Program-made: the position numbers and the translations under genes
Part shown: positions 9,594 through 17,117 of the stretch, piece after piece
How the letters are laid out: each line of letters opens with the position of its first letter
Numbering within the stretch: the stretch's first letter is position 1
The notes under the pieces: model-generated
What the model saw: the letters and a program-made list of their open reading frames with translations, nothing else
Told to the model about the DNA's origin: nothing
Databases searched by the model: none
Source of the DNA: Bacillota bacterium
GTDB lineage: Bacteria > Bacillota > Clostridia > Oscillospirales > Ruminococcaceae
NCBI GenBank assembly: GCA_023460035.1
Contig: JAEWRN010000044.1
Coordinates: 124,001-188,000, forward strand
Length of the DNA: 64,000 bases
Direction: 5' to 3'

Positions 9594-10526
9594 TTATAAT
9601 TTTAAGCCCGTTGTGGCGGGCAGCCCCAGCCGAAGATTCATACATTCCACCGCCGCGCCCGATGCGCCTTTGCCCAAATTATCGTACTGCGCAACCAGCA
9701 GCAGGCGCTCTTCGCTGCCCTGCACCGTCACTTGCATATCGTCGCGCCCGCTCAGCGCCCCGGCGCCCAAAAAGCCGTCTTGCTGCGGGGCTTCGCAGTA
9801 CTTTACAATGGGGCCGGTGTACCATGTGCGGTACACACTGCGCAGCTCTTCTATGCCGGCGCCCGGCGCAAGGTCCTGCTTTGTCAGCGGGATCATCACC
9901 TGCATGCCGCTGACAAAATCTCCGACGATGGGGGCAAATACCGGTGCATTGTCAAGACCCGCAAACAGCTGCATCTCCGGCAGGTGCTTGTGCGTTTGCC
10001 CCAGTGCATACGCGCGGGGGGCACTAAGCTGTTCGTCCCGCCCCTGCGCTTCGTACTGGGCAATCATTTTTTTGCCGCCGCCGCTGTACCCTGTCAGCGA
10101 AAAACAGCTAAGGCGGCTGCTTTTTGAAAGCAGCCCCGCCTTTACCAGCGGCCGCACCAGGGCAATCAGCCCGCTGGCGTGGCAGCCGGGCACCGTAATG
10201 CGGTTTGCCGTGGCGATTGCCGCGGGCTGGCCGGGTGCAAGCTGCGGAAACCCATACACCCACCCCGGTGCCGTGCGGTGCGCCGTTGACGTGTCAAACA
10301 CACAAACCGCCGGGTTTTCCACCATCGACACCGCTTGTCGTGCGGCATCGTCCGGCAGGCACAAAAACGCAATATCACAGCTGTTCAGTGCCTGCTTGCG
10401 GGCGGCGGGGTCTTTGCGCTGGCTTTCACTTAACACCAAAACCTCTAAATCAGCCCGCGCGGCAAGCCGCTGGCGTATTTGCAGCCCCGTGGTACCGGCA
10501 CTGCCGTCAATAAAAACCTTTGTCAC
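9594..10526 (-). CDS. argC: N-acetyl-gamma-glutamyl-phosphate reductase, short (type 2) form
   Basis: A 310-aa NADPH-dependent reductase for the third step of the pathway. The N-terminal nucleotide-binding stretch is VFIDGSAGTTGLQIRQRL. The catalytic Cys lies in PGCHASGLIAL, where type 1 enzymes have GCYPT. Length and motif spacing match the shorter type 2 family rather than the roughly 345-aa form usual in Bacillus. It lies 28 bases after argG and 18 before argJ. Confidence 0.92.
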   Translation of the reverse strand: MTKVFIDGSAGTTGLQIRQRLAARADLEVLVLSESQRKDPAARKQALNSCDIAFLCLPDDAARQAVSMVENPAVCVFDTSTAHRTAPGWVYGFPQLAPGQPAAIATANRITVPGCHASGLIALVRPLVKAGLLSKSSRLSCFSLTGYSGGGKKMIAQYEAQGRDEQLSAPRAYALGQTHKHLPEMQLFAGLDNAPVFAPIVGDFVSGMQVMIPLTKQDLAPGAGIEELRSVYRTWYTGPIVKYCEAPQQDGFLGAGALSGRDDMQVTVQGSEERLLLVAQYDNLGKGASGAAVECMNLRLGLPATTGLKL

Positions 10527-10554
10527 CGTACCACCCCTTGCTGCCGTGCAGCCG

Positions 10555-11772
10555 TTATTTTTTGCCGTCTACGATTGCCTGCACCTGAATGGGCAGCCCG
10601 TACAGGTTGATAAAGCCCTCGGCATCTTTCTGGTTGTAATCGCTCTCGCCAAAGGTGGCAATTTCTTCTGAATACAGCGAATACGGACTCCACGTGCCGG
10701 CGTTGATCATATTGCCCTTGTAAAGCTTCAGCTTTACTGTGCCGGTCACTCTTTCCTGCGTTTTGTCCACAAACGCCGAAAGCGCCTCGCGCAGCGGGGT
10801 AAACCACTGGCCGTTGTACACCAGCTCACCAAAGGTGATGGACAGCTTTTCTTTTTCGTGCATCGTCATTTTGTCAAGGCACAGCGTTTCCAGCACGCTG
10901 TGGGCCTTGTACAGAATAGCGCCACCCGGGGTCTCGTACACGCCGCGGCACTTCATGCCCACCAGGCGGTTTTCCACAATGTCCAAAAGGCCAATGCCGT
11001 TGGCGCCGCCCAGCTCGTTTAGCTTGTAAATGATTGCTTTCGCGCTCATCGCGCTGCCGTCCAGCGACACCGGCACACCTTGTTCAAACCCGACTGTCAC
11101 ATAGGTGGGGGCATCCGGCGCATTGATGGGCGAGACGCTCATCTCCAAAAAGCCCTCTTTTTCGTACTGCGGCTCGTTGCCGGTGTCCTCAAGGTCCATG
11201 CCCTCATGGCTGAGGTGCCACAGGTTTTTGTCTTTAGAGTAGTTTGTCTCACGGCTGATTTTCAGCGGAATGCCGTGGGCCTCGGCGTAGTCAATCTCCT
11301 CATCGCGGGATTTGATGCTCCACTCGCGCCACGGTGCAATGATAGGCATATGCGGCGCAAAATGCCGAATTGCAAGCTCAAACCGCACCTGGTCGTTGCC
11401 CTTGCCGGTGCAGCCGTGCGCAATGGCATCGGCCCCTTCTGCCTTTGCAATTTCAACCAGCCGCTTTGCAATGCACGGGCGGGCGTGGCTGGTGCCCAGC
11501 AGGTATTCTTCGTATTTGGCGCCCGCCTTCATGGTGGGGATAATGAAATCGTTGACGTATTCATCGGTCAAATCCTCTACGTACAGCTTCGACGCACCGG
11601 TTTTCAGGGCCTTTTCCTCCAGCCCCTCCAGCTCATCCGCCTGCCCCACGTTGCCCGACACGGCAATCACTTCGCAGTTGTTGTAGTTTTCTTTCAGCCA
11701 CGGGATGATGATGGAGGTATCCAGCCCGCCGCTATATGCCAGAACGACTTTCTTAATTTCATTTTTATTCAT
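10555..11772 (-). CDS. argG: Argininosuccinate synthase
   Basis: A 405-aa enzyme that joins citrulline and aspartate with ATP. The N-terminal PP-loop VLAYSGGLDTSIIIPWL is intact, and the family motifs HGCTGKGNDQVRFE and GRIE-like regions are recognisable. GGAGG lies seven bases before the ATG. It is the first gene of the operon. argH, which normally follows, is missing from this window, so argininosuccinate lyase must be encoded elsewhere. Confidence 0.96.
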   Translation of the reverse strand: MNKNEIKKVVLAYSGGLDTSIIIPWLKENYNNCEVIAVSGNVGQADELEGLEEKALKTGASKLYVEDLTDEYVNDFIIPTMKAGAKYEEYLLGTSHARPCIAKRLVEIAKAEGADAIAHGCTGKGNDQVRFELAIRHFAPHMPIIAPWREWSIKSRDEEIDYAEAHGIPLKISRETNYSKDKNLWHLSHEGMDLEDTGNEPQYEKEGFLEMSVSPINAPDAPTYVTVGFEQGVPVSLDGSAMSAKAIIYKLNELGGANGIGLLDIVENRLVGMKCRGVYETPGGAILYKAHSVLETLCLDKMTMHEKEKLSITFGELVYNGQWFTPLREALSAFVDKTQERVTGTVKLKLYKGNMINAGTWSPYSLYSEEIATFGESDYNQKDAEGFINLYGLPIQVQAIVDGKK

Positions 11773-11787
11773 GTTTTTGCCTCCATA

Positions 11788-11805
11788 AATGTATATTTAT
11801 AAATT
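11788..11805. promoter_or_regulatory. ARG box (ArgR/AhrC operator) in the argG leader
   Basis: The plus-strand 18-mer AATGTATATTTATAAATT fits the palindromic ARG-box pattern AATGWATWWWWATWCATT at all but one position. It sits between the expected transcription start and the argG ribosome site, where a bound ArgR hexamer would block transcription. Confidence 0.7.
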
Positions 11806-11814
11806 ATGTGCTTT

Positions 11815-11844
11815 ATTATATGCTGCATACTGCCAAAATGTCAA
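11815..11844 (-). promoter_or_regulatory. Sigma-A promoter of the arginine operon
   Basis: On the minus strand a perfect TTGACA (11839-11844) and perfect TATAAT (11815-11820) are separated by 18 bases. It lies 43 bases upstream of argG. Confidence 0.88.
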
Positions 11845-11862
11845 GCAATTTATTGTATATAT

Positions 11863-11880
11863 TTTGAATTTTTATTCTTT
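11863..11880. promoter_or_regulatory. Second ARG-box-like site, upstream of the -35
   Basis: TGAATTTTTATTCT matches TGAATWWWWATTCA except at the last base. Its centre is 75 bp from the leader ARG box. The region is very T-rich, so chance matches are easier here. Confidence 0.5.
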
Positions 11881-12127
11881 TTTATTTTTTCTTTTGCAAC
11901 GATTGAATTTTCTTGACCTGCGAACTTTCTTTATTTTTCTCCCGTATTTCGTTGTTTTTATTTCAGAAAGAGGCAATATTTTATGTTTTTTAAATTTTTT
12001 CTTTGTTTTTCACTTGTTTGCTGCTTTTAGTCGGTACTTGATTTTTGAATATTTATTCTTATTTAAAGCATCTGTGCTGGCATGAATTTTTACACATATT
12101 TACCATTGCTAAAGGCTTCCGTTGCAT
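11881..12127. other. T-rich gene-free stretch upstream of the arginine promoter
   Basis: Roughly 250 bases are extremely T-rich on the plus strand (A-rich on the minus), unlike the GC-rich surroundings. I see no credible gene. It holds one further ARG-box-like site (12044-12061). The A-tract character would suit a bent upstream promoter element. Confidence 0.6.
12044..12061. promoter_or_regulatory. Third ARG-box-like site
   Basis: TGAATATTTATTCT again matches the ARG-box core except at the final base. It lies about 180 bp from the second site, far enough for looping by an ArgR hexamer, but may be chance in this T-rich stretch. Confidence 0.4.
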
Positions 12128-12175
12128 AAAATCAGCCCCCGGCGGCACCAAATGGTGCCGCCGGGGGCTGATTTT
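12128..12175 (-). terminator. Intrinsic terminator after the aldo/keto reductase
   Basis: A perfect 23-bp stem (12128-12150 with 12153-12175) with a two-base loop and T-rich flanks on both strands. It separates the aldo/keto reductase from the arg promoter region. Confidence 0.92.
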
Positions 12176-12211
12176 AATTGTTCATTCTCGTATTTTTGCT
12201 AAAGCGTACAG

Positions 12212-13333
12212 TTAAACTTCCAGCATTTCCACCGCGCGCGACAGTTCGCCAATAATACCGATGTGCTGGGGGCAAACCGACTCGCACTGGCCGCAGGCAA
12301 TACAGGCGCTGGCTGGTGCGCCGGAGCCTGTGACCCATTTATAGTTGCCGCGCGCACTTTCGAGATTGTCATAAACCAGGTAGCGGTTCATCGCGCTGAA
12401 GATAGAGGGGATCTCGATACCCTTGGGGCAACCCTTCATACAATACTCACAGCTGGTACAGGGGATACCTTGAATTTCGGCAAGCGCGGTGCGGGCGCGG
12501 TCGATGACGGCGCTACCATCGGCGCCCAGCGGCTTAAACCGCGACATCGTGGCAAGGTTATCGTCCATCTGCTGCAGGTTGGACATGCCGCTGAGCACGG
12601 TGACAAGGCCGGGCTGCGATGCCGCAAACCGCAATGCCCAAGATGCCGGCGACGCGGTGGGGTCTGCCTCTTGCAATATTTTGGTGACGGCGTCCGGCGG
12701 GGACGCCAAAAGGCCGCCTTTGACCGGCTCCATAATAATGACCGGCTTATTGTGCTTTTTCGCCACCTCAAGGCATTTGGCCGACTGCACCGAAGGGCTG
12801 TCCCAATCGGCGTAATTGATTTGCAGCTGCACAAATTCCATTTCAGGGTGGCGGGTCAGCAGTTCGTCCAGCGCTTTGGCATTGTCGTGGAACGAAAAGC
12901 CCAAATGGCGAATGAGGCCCTTTTCTTTTAAATACCGGCCAAAATCCCAAAGGCCAAAATTGTCAAACACCGCAGTGCGCTCGCCGCCGCAGTTGTGCAT
13001 CAGGTAAAAGTCAAAATACCCGGCACCGGTGCGCTCCAGTGAGGTGTAAAACATCTGTTTTGCCTCTTCGGCAGTTTTTGCGCCCGCCCATGCCGGCAGT
13101 TTGGTTGCCAGTTGAAACTGATCGCGGGGGTAACGGTCTACCAGTGCCATTTTTGCCGCTTGCTCTGATTTGCCGCCAATGTACCCGTAAGCGGTATCAA
13201 AATAGGTAAAGCCTGCCGCCAAAAAGCGGTCTACCATCTGCTTGGTCTGCTCAATATCAACTTCTTGCCCCAGCATGGGCAGCCGCATGAGCCCAAAGCC
13301 CAATTTAGGGATTGATTGTCCCAAATACTCCAT
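12212..13333 (-). CDS. Aldo/keto reductase with C-terminal 4Fe-4S ferredoxin domain
   Basis: A 373-aa protein. Residues 1 to about 280 form the aldo/keto reductase barrel: FGLMRLP, FDTAYGY (Asp/Tyr of the active site), LMHNC and GFSFHD are seen. The C-terminus has Cys clusters of a ferredoxin-like domain (CTSCEYCMKGCPKGI and CIACGQCESVCPQHI), giving two 4Fe-4S sites. Such proteins are common in Clostridia and probably reduce carbonyl substrates with electrons passed through the clusters; the substrate is unknown. The start MEYLGQSIPKLG is chosen for GGGAGG seven bases upstream, seven residues inside the longest frame. Confidence 0.88.
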   Translation of the reverse strand: MEYLGQSIPKLGFGLMRLPMLGQEVDIEQTKQMVDRFLAAGFTYFDTAYGYIGGKSEQAAKMALVDRYPRDQFQLATKLPAWAGAKTAEEAKQMFYTSLERTGAGYFDFYLMHNCGGERTAVFDNFGLWDFGRYLKEKGLIRHLGFSFHDNAKALDELLTRHPEMEFVQLQINYADWDSPSVQSAKCLEVAKKHNKPVIIMEPVKGGLLASPPDAVTKILQEADPTASPASWALRFAASQPGLVTVLSGMSNLQQMDDNLATMSRFKPLGADGSAVIDRARTALAEIQGIPCTSCEYCMKGCPKGIEIPSIFSAMNRYLVYDNLESARGNYKWVTGSGAPASACIACGQCESVCPQHIGIIGELSRAVEMLEV

Positions 13334-13390
13334 TGCTATTCCTCCCATTATCACGGTGCAAAGGTAAATGCATTTGCTGTTTTACTTTAT

Positions 13391-13419
13391 TCTATAACTT
13401 AAACTGCGCTTTAAGTCAA
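13391..13419 (-). promoter_or_regulatory. Promoter of the aldo/keto reductase
   Basis: Minus strand TTGACT, 17 bases, TATAGA, about 60 bases upstream of the start codon. Confidence 0.6.
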
Positions 13420-13542
13420 TGCCCTGCACTGAAAATTTTTACCGCTTTACAGTGTTATGACTTTTGCGGGTTGCCGCCACCGCCATTTTGTGCTATACTA
13501 ACGCCAATTTTTTAAAAAAAGAGAAAAGGCGGGCACACCTCC

Positions 13543-13992
13543 ATGCAGCTGATCGAAACTACCGGCACAGACACGCGCTTCGTTGCATTGTGCAGCGAGC
13601 TGGACGCAGATTTAAACGAGCAAAACGGCGAAGCATTTCAGGAAATTTACAATCAGTACAACACCCTTGAAAAAATACATGACGTGGTGCTGGCATTGCA
13701 AAATGATACCCCGGTAGCCTGCGCCGCCATAAAAGAATATGCGCCAGACACCGCCGAAATTAAACGCGTGTTCACAAAACCGGTCTGCCGCGGGCAGGGG
13801 GTTGCCGCCGCAGTGATCTCTGCACTGGAACAGCGTGCAAAGCAGCAGGGATATACCCGCCTTATCTTGGAAACCGGGATTACCATGTTTCCCGCCCAGC
13901 GCCTATACCAACGTCTTGGGTTTCGCCAAATACCAAACTACGGTGAGTATGCAGGCCTATCAGGCTCTTACTGTATGGAAAAGGCAATTTGA
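13543..13992 (+). CDS. GNAT family N-acetyltransferase
   Basis: A 149-aa single-domain GNAT protein. The acetyl-CoA pyrophosphate loop is in CRGQGVAAAVISALE (Q/RxxGxG/A type), followed by LILETG and the closing RLYQRLGFRQI motif. The acceptor substrate cannot be told. Upstream is TTGCCG, 17 bases, TATACT. The ribosome site is weak: the nearest purine run, AGAGAAAAGG, is rather far from the ATG. Single-gene unit ended by the hairpin at 13994-14031. Confidence 0.85.
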   Translation: MQLIETTGTDTRFVALCSELDADLNEQNGEAFQEIYNQYNTLEKIHDVVLALQNDTPVACAAIKEYAPDTAEIKRVFTKPVCRGQGVAAAVISALEQRAKQQGYTRLILETGITMFPAQRLYQRLGFRQIPNYGEYAGLSGSYCMEKAI

Positions 13993-13993
13993 C

Positions 13994-14031
13994 AAGCGGC
14001 CCCCGCCGGGAAATACCGGCGGGGGCCGCTT
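13994..14031. terminator. Bidirectional intrinsic terminator
   Basis: A perfect 16-bp GC-rich stem (13994-14009 with 14016-14031) followed by TTGTTTTT. It lies between convergent GNAT and diguanylate cyclase genes. Confidence 0.9.
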
Positions 14032-14036
14032 TGTTT

Positions 14037-15506
14037 TTAAAGGGCATCGCAATGCGTAATCTGGTCACGGCCCTGCTGCTTTGAACAATACAGTGCTTTA
14101 TCTGCTTTTTTAGTGAGCTGCTCGACACTCAACTTGCCGTTTACTTCGGCAAGGCCCACACTGATGGTCACACGGTAACGGCTGTCTTTTTCGTCACTAT
14201 TCAGGCGCTGCATCAGGGTTTCAAACAATGCTTGCGCCTGCTGCGGCCCCATGGCCAGCACGCCAAAAAATTCATCGCCGCCCCAGCGGGCCGCAATGCC
14301 GTTTTCTGCAACCAGGCTGCGCACCTCGCCCGCCACCATGGCCAAAATAGCGTTGCCGAACACATGCCCATAATTGTCGTTAATCTGTTTAAAGTGGTCG
14401 ACGTCAAACAAAAACAGGGTTTTGGGCTGTTGCCGGTGGCGGCGCATAAACCCTGGGTACTGCTTTACAAACAGCCTGCGGTTGGCAAGGCCGGTCAACT
14501 CGTCGGTGTTTTCTACCGTCACCATGCGCTGGTTATAATTGTGGAACACGAGCGTCGTCACCAGAATGCAAGCGGCCAGCGAAAGGGCCATAAACAGCAT
14601 GTTGCTTACAAGGCGCTGGCCAAATGCGCTGTTGATAGAGTCGGTCTGTTTTTCTAAAATAAGGTACCATCCCAGCGTGTCGTCGTACTTCGTAATCAGG
14701 CATTTGCGCTCTGCGCCCGAGGTAAACCACTGCATGTTCGCATCGGTAGAGCGGCCCAGTTCAATCTCATCATTTACCCCGGTGCGCTGCGCAAGCTCGG
14801 CCCGGTCAATAAAAATATCGGTGTCGCCGGTAAACGACGTTTTGGCACCGCCCTCGTTGATGATATACACCGAAAGGTCGTAGTCGTTTTCGTATTCGCG
14901 AATTGTGTCCTCGATAAACGACACCTGCAACCCCACACCGATGATACCCAGCAAACCGTCTTTGCCCTCTACCCTGAAATTCACAAACACCGTGATGGTA
15001 TCGCCGCTGGACTGGTTGGTATCCACCTCTAAATCATACTCGTTGTTGGAGGAGACAAAATTATAATACCAGACATCATGCTCATCGTCTGGCGAAATGG
15101 TTTTGTTAAAGCCGTCTTGATAATAATAATTACCGGTTTTCGCCGACACACAAAACACCGTGTTGTAATCGTATTTTTGCTGGTAAGCCCGCAGATAAGC
15201 GTATAGCTGTTCACGCTCGTCCTCCCCCGCGCCGTCTTGCGGCTCGTCGATTAGCCAGCTTTTTAAAAATTCGTCATTCGCCATGGTTTTCGACACCATG
15301 ACCGGTTTGGACATTGAATTTTCAATGTGCTTTGAAATATCGATATCCGCCAGCTTTACCGTGCTTTCCAGGTGCTTTTCGGCAAGGTCCTGATAAGACT
15401 TGGTGTCCTTATAGACCATACCCACAAACCCGACAAGAATGGCAAAAATAATAATCAAATTGCTGATGAGTAAAAGATGCCGCGCGCCCCCCGTTTTTTT
15501 CAACAC
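14037..15506 (-). CDS. Membrane diguanylate cyclase with extracytoplasmic sensor domain
   Basis: A 489-aa protein, presumed to make c-di-GMP from two GTP. A membrane helix near residues 11-30 (LLLISNLIIIFAILVGFVGM) is followed by a roughly 250-residue outside domain of CACHE-like character, a second membrane helix (NMLFMALSLAACILVTTLVF) and a C-terminal GGDEF domain. The domain has DELTGLANRR, FLFDVDHFKQIND and an intact RWGGDEF signature, so it looks catalytic. The RxxD inhibitory site is not present at its usual place. The start is GTG, behind AGGGGGAATTT. The ligand is unknown. Confidence 0.9.
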   Translation of the reverse strand: MLKKTGGARHLLLISNLIIIFAILVGFVGMVYKDTKSYQDLAEKHLESTVKLADIDISKHIENSMSKPVMVSKTMANDEFLKSWLIDEPQDGAGEDEREQLYAYLRAYQQKYDYNTVFCVSAKTGNYYYQDGFNKTISPDDEHDVWYYNFVSSNNEYDLEVDTNQSSGDTITVFVNFRVEGKDGLLGIIGVGLQVSFIEDTIREYENDYDLSVYIINEGGAKTSFTGDTDIFIDRAELAQRTGVNDEIELGRSTDANMQWFTSGAERKCLITKYDDTLGWYLILEKQTDSINSAFGQRLVSNMLFMALSLAACILVTTLVFHNYNQRMVTVENTDELTGLANRRLFVKQYPGFMRRHRQQPKTLFLFDVDHFKQINDNYGHVFGNAILAMVAGEVRSLVAENGIAARWGGDEFFGVLAMGPQQAQALFETLMQRLNSDEKDSRYRVTISVGLAEVNGKLSVEQLTKKADKALYCSKQQGRDQITHCDAL

Positions 15507-15708
15507 AAATTCCCCCTGCAGTTTAAAAACAAATCATCTCCTGTTTTCTATACTACCGTATGAAAAGTAAAAAAACAAAATATTTTTCACAAAACTAAAG
15601 GAAACAGTGTGCCTTTTCTGCATTCTGGTAGGAACTTTTGAGCGGTTTCTATTTTTTGTGCTTTTTTTATTTGGAACTATTATTTTTATGCAGCCAGCGG
15701 TAATAAAT

Positions 15709-15742
15709 AAAGCCTTTTGCCGCAAATACGGCAAAAGGCTTT
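15709..15742 (-). terminator. Intrinsic terminator after the MarR/OhrR-like gene
   Basis: A perfect 14-bp stem (15709-15722 with 15729-15742), 20 bases beyond the stop codon. The remaining gene-free stretch up to the diguanylate cyclase start is A/T-rich with no visible gene. Confidence 0.85.
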
Positions 15743-15762
15743 TGCTTTGTTAAAAAACAGTA

Positions 15763-16203
15763 TTACCGGCAATCGGTTGCCGTGCTGCGCAACACCTGAT
15801 ACAGCAGCCGATACAGGGTTTTGGCGTCCTGCTCGGACAGCGGAATGCATTGCATCATTTTGCCCGGTATCTCCTGCGCCTTTATTTTCAGCGCATCCCC
15901 CGCGGCAGTGGGGGCAACCAGCACACTGCGCTCATCCGCCGCGTCTCGGCGGCGGGTAATCAAACCGGCGGCCTGCATCTTTTTCAGCAGCGGCGTCAGG
16001 GTGCCGCTGTCGAGGTACAGCGCCTCGCCCAGCGCTTTTACACTGGCCTGCCGTTTTTCCCAAAGCACCATCATGGCAATGTACTGGGTATAGGTCAGGC
16101 CAATTTCATCTAAAAACGGTTTATATTGCTTGACTACCTCGCGCGCGCAGGCATACAGTGGGAAACAGAGCTGGTTTTCTAGTTTAAGCATATCGTCTTT
16201 CAT
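15763..16203 (-). CDS. ohrR: MarR-family regulator of OhrR type
   Basis: A 146-aa winged-helix protein. NQLCFPLYACAREVVKQYKP near the N-terminus matches the OhrR subfamily, including the single reactive Cys that senses organic hydroperoxides in OhrR. LDSGTLTPLLKKM is the recognition helix and RRRDAADERS the wing. The start MKDDMLKLEN has GGGGG upstream. It lies just downstream of a glutathione peroxidase gene, and both have OhrR-type palindromes upstream, so the two probably form a peroxide-response unit. The sensing role is inferred from the family. Confidence 0.85.
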   Translation of the reverse strand: MKDDMLKLENQLCFPLYACAREVVKQYKPFLDEIGLTYTQYIAMMVLWEKRQASVKALGEALYLDSGTLTPLLKKMQAAGLITRRRDAADERSVLVAPTAAGDALKIKAQEIPGKMMQCIPLSEQDAKTLYRLLYQVLRSTATDCR

Positions 16204-16247
16204 GCGGCACCCCCGTTTGTCTATCATACACCCCGCGCGCATTGCAT

Positions 16248-16262
16248 GCAATTAAATTGTGC
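16248..16262. promoter_or_regulatory. OhrR-box-like palindrome before the ohrR-like gene
   Basis: GCAATTAAATTGTGC contains CAATT-A-AATTG and resembles the Bacillus OhrR operator TACAATTAAATTGTA. It lies 45 bases upstream of the regulator's start codon. Confidence 0.65.
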
Positions 16263-16283
16263 TTATTTGATGCGGCTGCCCGC

Positions 16284-16757
16284 TTACAGCAAAGCCGTGA
16301 TTTTTGCTTCAATGTCCGCCGGCACTTTGGTGGGGGCAAACCTTGCAACAACATTGCCGTCACGGTCTACAAGAAACTTTGTAAAGTTCCATTTAATGCG
16401 CCCGCCCATCAGGCCGCCTTTTTGCGATTTTAAAAAGGTGTACAGCGGGGCTTCGTTTTCGCCGTTTACTTCAATTTTGTCAAACTGGGGGAATGTGACC
16501 CCAAACCGGCCGGTGCAAAAGGTGTGAATATCGTCGTTGCTGCCCGGTGCCTGCCCGGCAAATTGGTTGCAGGGGAAATCTAGAATTTCAAAACCCTTGT
16601 CGGCGTATTTTGCATACAACTCTTGCAGGCCGGTATATTGCGGGGTAAAACCGCACTCGGTGGCGGTATTGACGACCAGCAGCACCTTGCCCCGATAGTC
16701 CGCCAGGTTTTTTTCGCTGCCATCCATTGCCTTGACCTTGAAATCGTAAATATTCAT
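16284..16757 (-). CDS. Glutathione peroxidase family protein (Cys type)
   Basis: A 157-aa thiol peroxidase that reduces hydroperoxides. NTATECGFTPQY holds the peroxidatic Cys (a plain TGC codon, not selenocysteine). FPCNQF holds the likely resolving Cys, with catalytic Gln in NQF and the Trp-Asn pair in KWNFTKF. Bacterial members usually take electrons from thioredoxin rather than glutathione. The gene is followed by the OhrR-like regulator, and an OhrR box lies 26 bases before the start. Confidence 0.93.
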   Translation of the reverse strand: MNIYDFKVKAMDGSEKNLADYRGKVLLVVNTATECGFTPQYTGLQELYAKYADKGFEILDFPCNQFAGQAPGSNDDIHTFCTGRFGVTFPQFDKIEVNGENEAPLYTFLKSQKGGLMGGRIKWNFTKFLVDRDGNVVARFAPTKVPADIEAKITALL

Positions 16758-16782
16758 TTCAAACCCCTCCGAATAAGTTTTT

Positions 16783-16797
16783 CAAAATTAAATTGTG
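16783..16797. promoter_or_regulatory. OhrR-box-like site before the peroxidase gene
   Basis: CAAAATTAAATTGTG matches the Bacillus OhrR operator TACAATTAAATTGTA at 12 of 15 positions and lies between the likely promoter and the ribosome site. Confidence 0.65.
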
Positions 16798-16851
16798 TAA
16801 AACTTTTATAACCACACTTTAGTCTCTTTTATCTCGTTTGTCAATAGCAAA

Positions 16852-16868
16852 ATTGTATTTTATACAAT
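16852..16868. promoter_or_regulatory. Upstream palindrome, possible third OhrR site
   Basis: ATTGTAT-TTT-ATACAAT is a perfect inverted repeat about 95 bases upstream of the peroxidase gene, beyond a TTGACA element. The TTGTATACAA-like core also occurs in tandem OhrR operators. The rest of the 16.87-17.08 kb gap shows no credible gene. Confidence 0.5.
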
Positions 16869-17082
16869 CTTTTTAAGGGTAGGCTGTATTATACCCTATG
16901 CCGTGGCACACAAGCCCTGTTTTTACATCGCCGCAAAACCACCGTGCAAAACCGTGGTATTTTAGCCCAAAGCGGTACCGGCAGCAGCAAAAGCGGTATT
17001 GCAAAAAGCAGCCGCGCCAACGCTGCTTGGCATGTTACCCGCCCACCGCTGCGGCAGGAGGTGCAAAAGTCCCTGCCGGCAA

Positions 17083-17115
17083 AAAAATGCCGTGCATTGC
17101 TTGCACGGCATTTTT
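17083..17115 (-). terminator. Intrinsic terminator after the M20 hydrolase
   Basis: A perfect 14-bp stem (17083-17096 with 17102-17115) ending in five T, immediately after the stop codon of the minus-strand gene. Confidence 0.88.
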
Positions 17116-17117
17116 AT

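Noticed and set aside
16284..16757. Selenocysteine glutathione peroxidase
   Set aside because: The active-site codon is TGC (Cys), so no recoding is needed.
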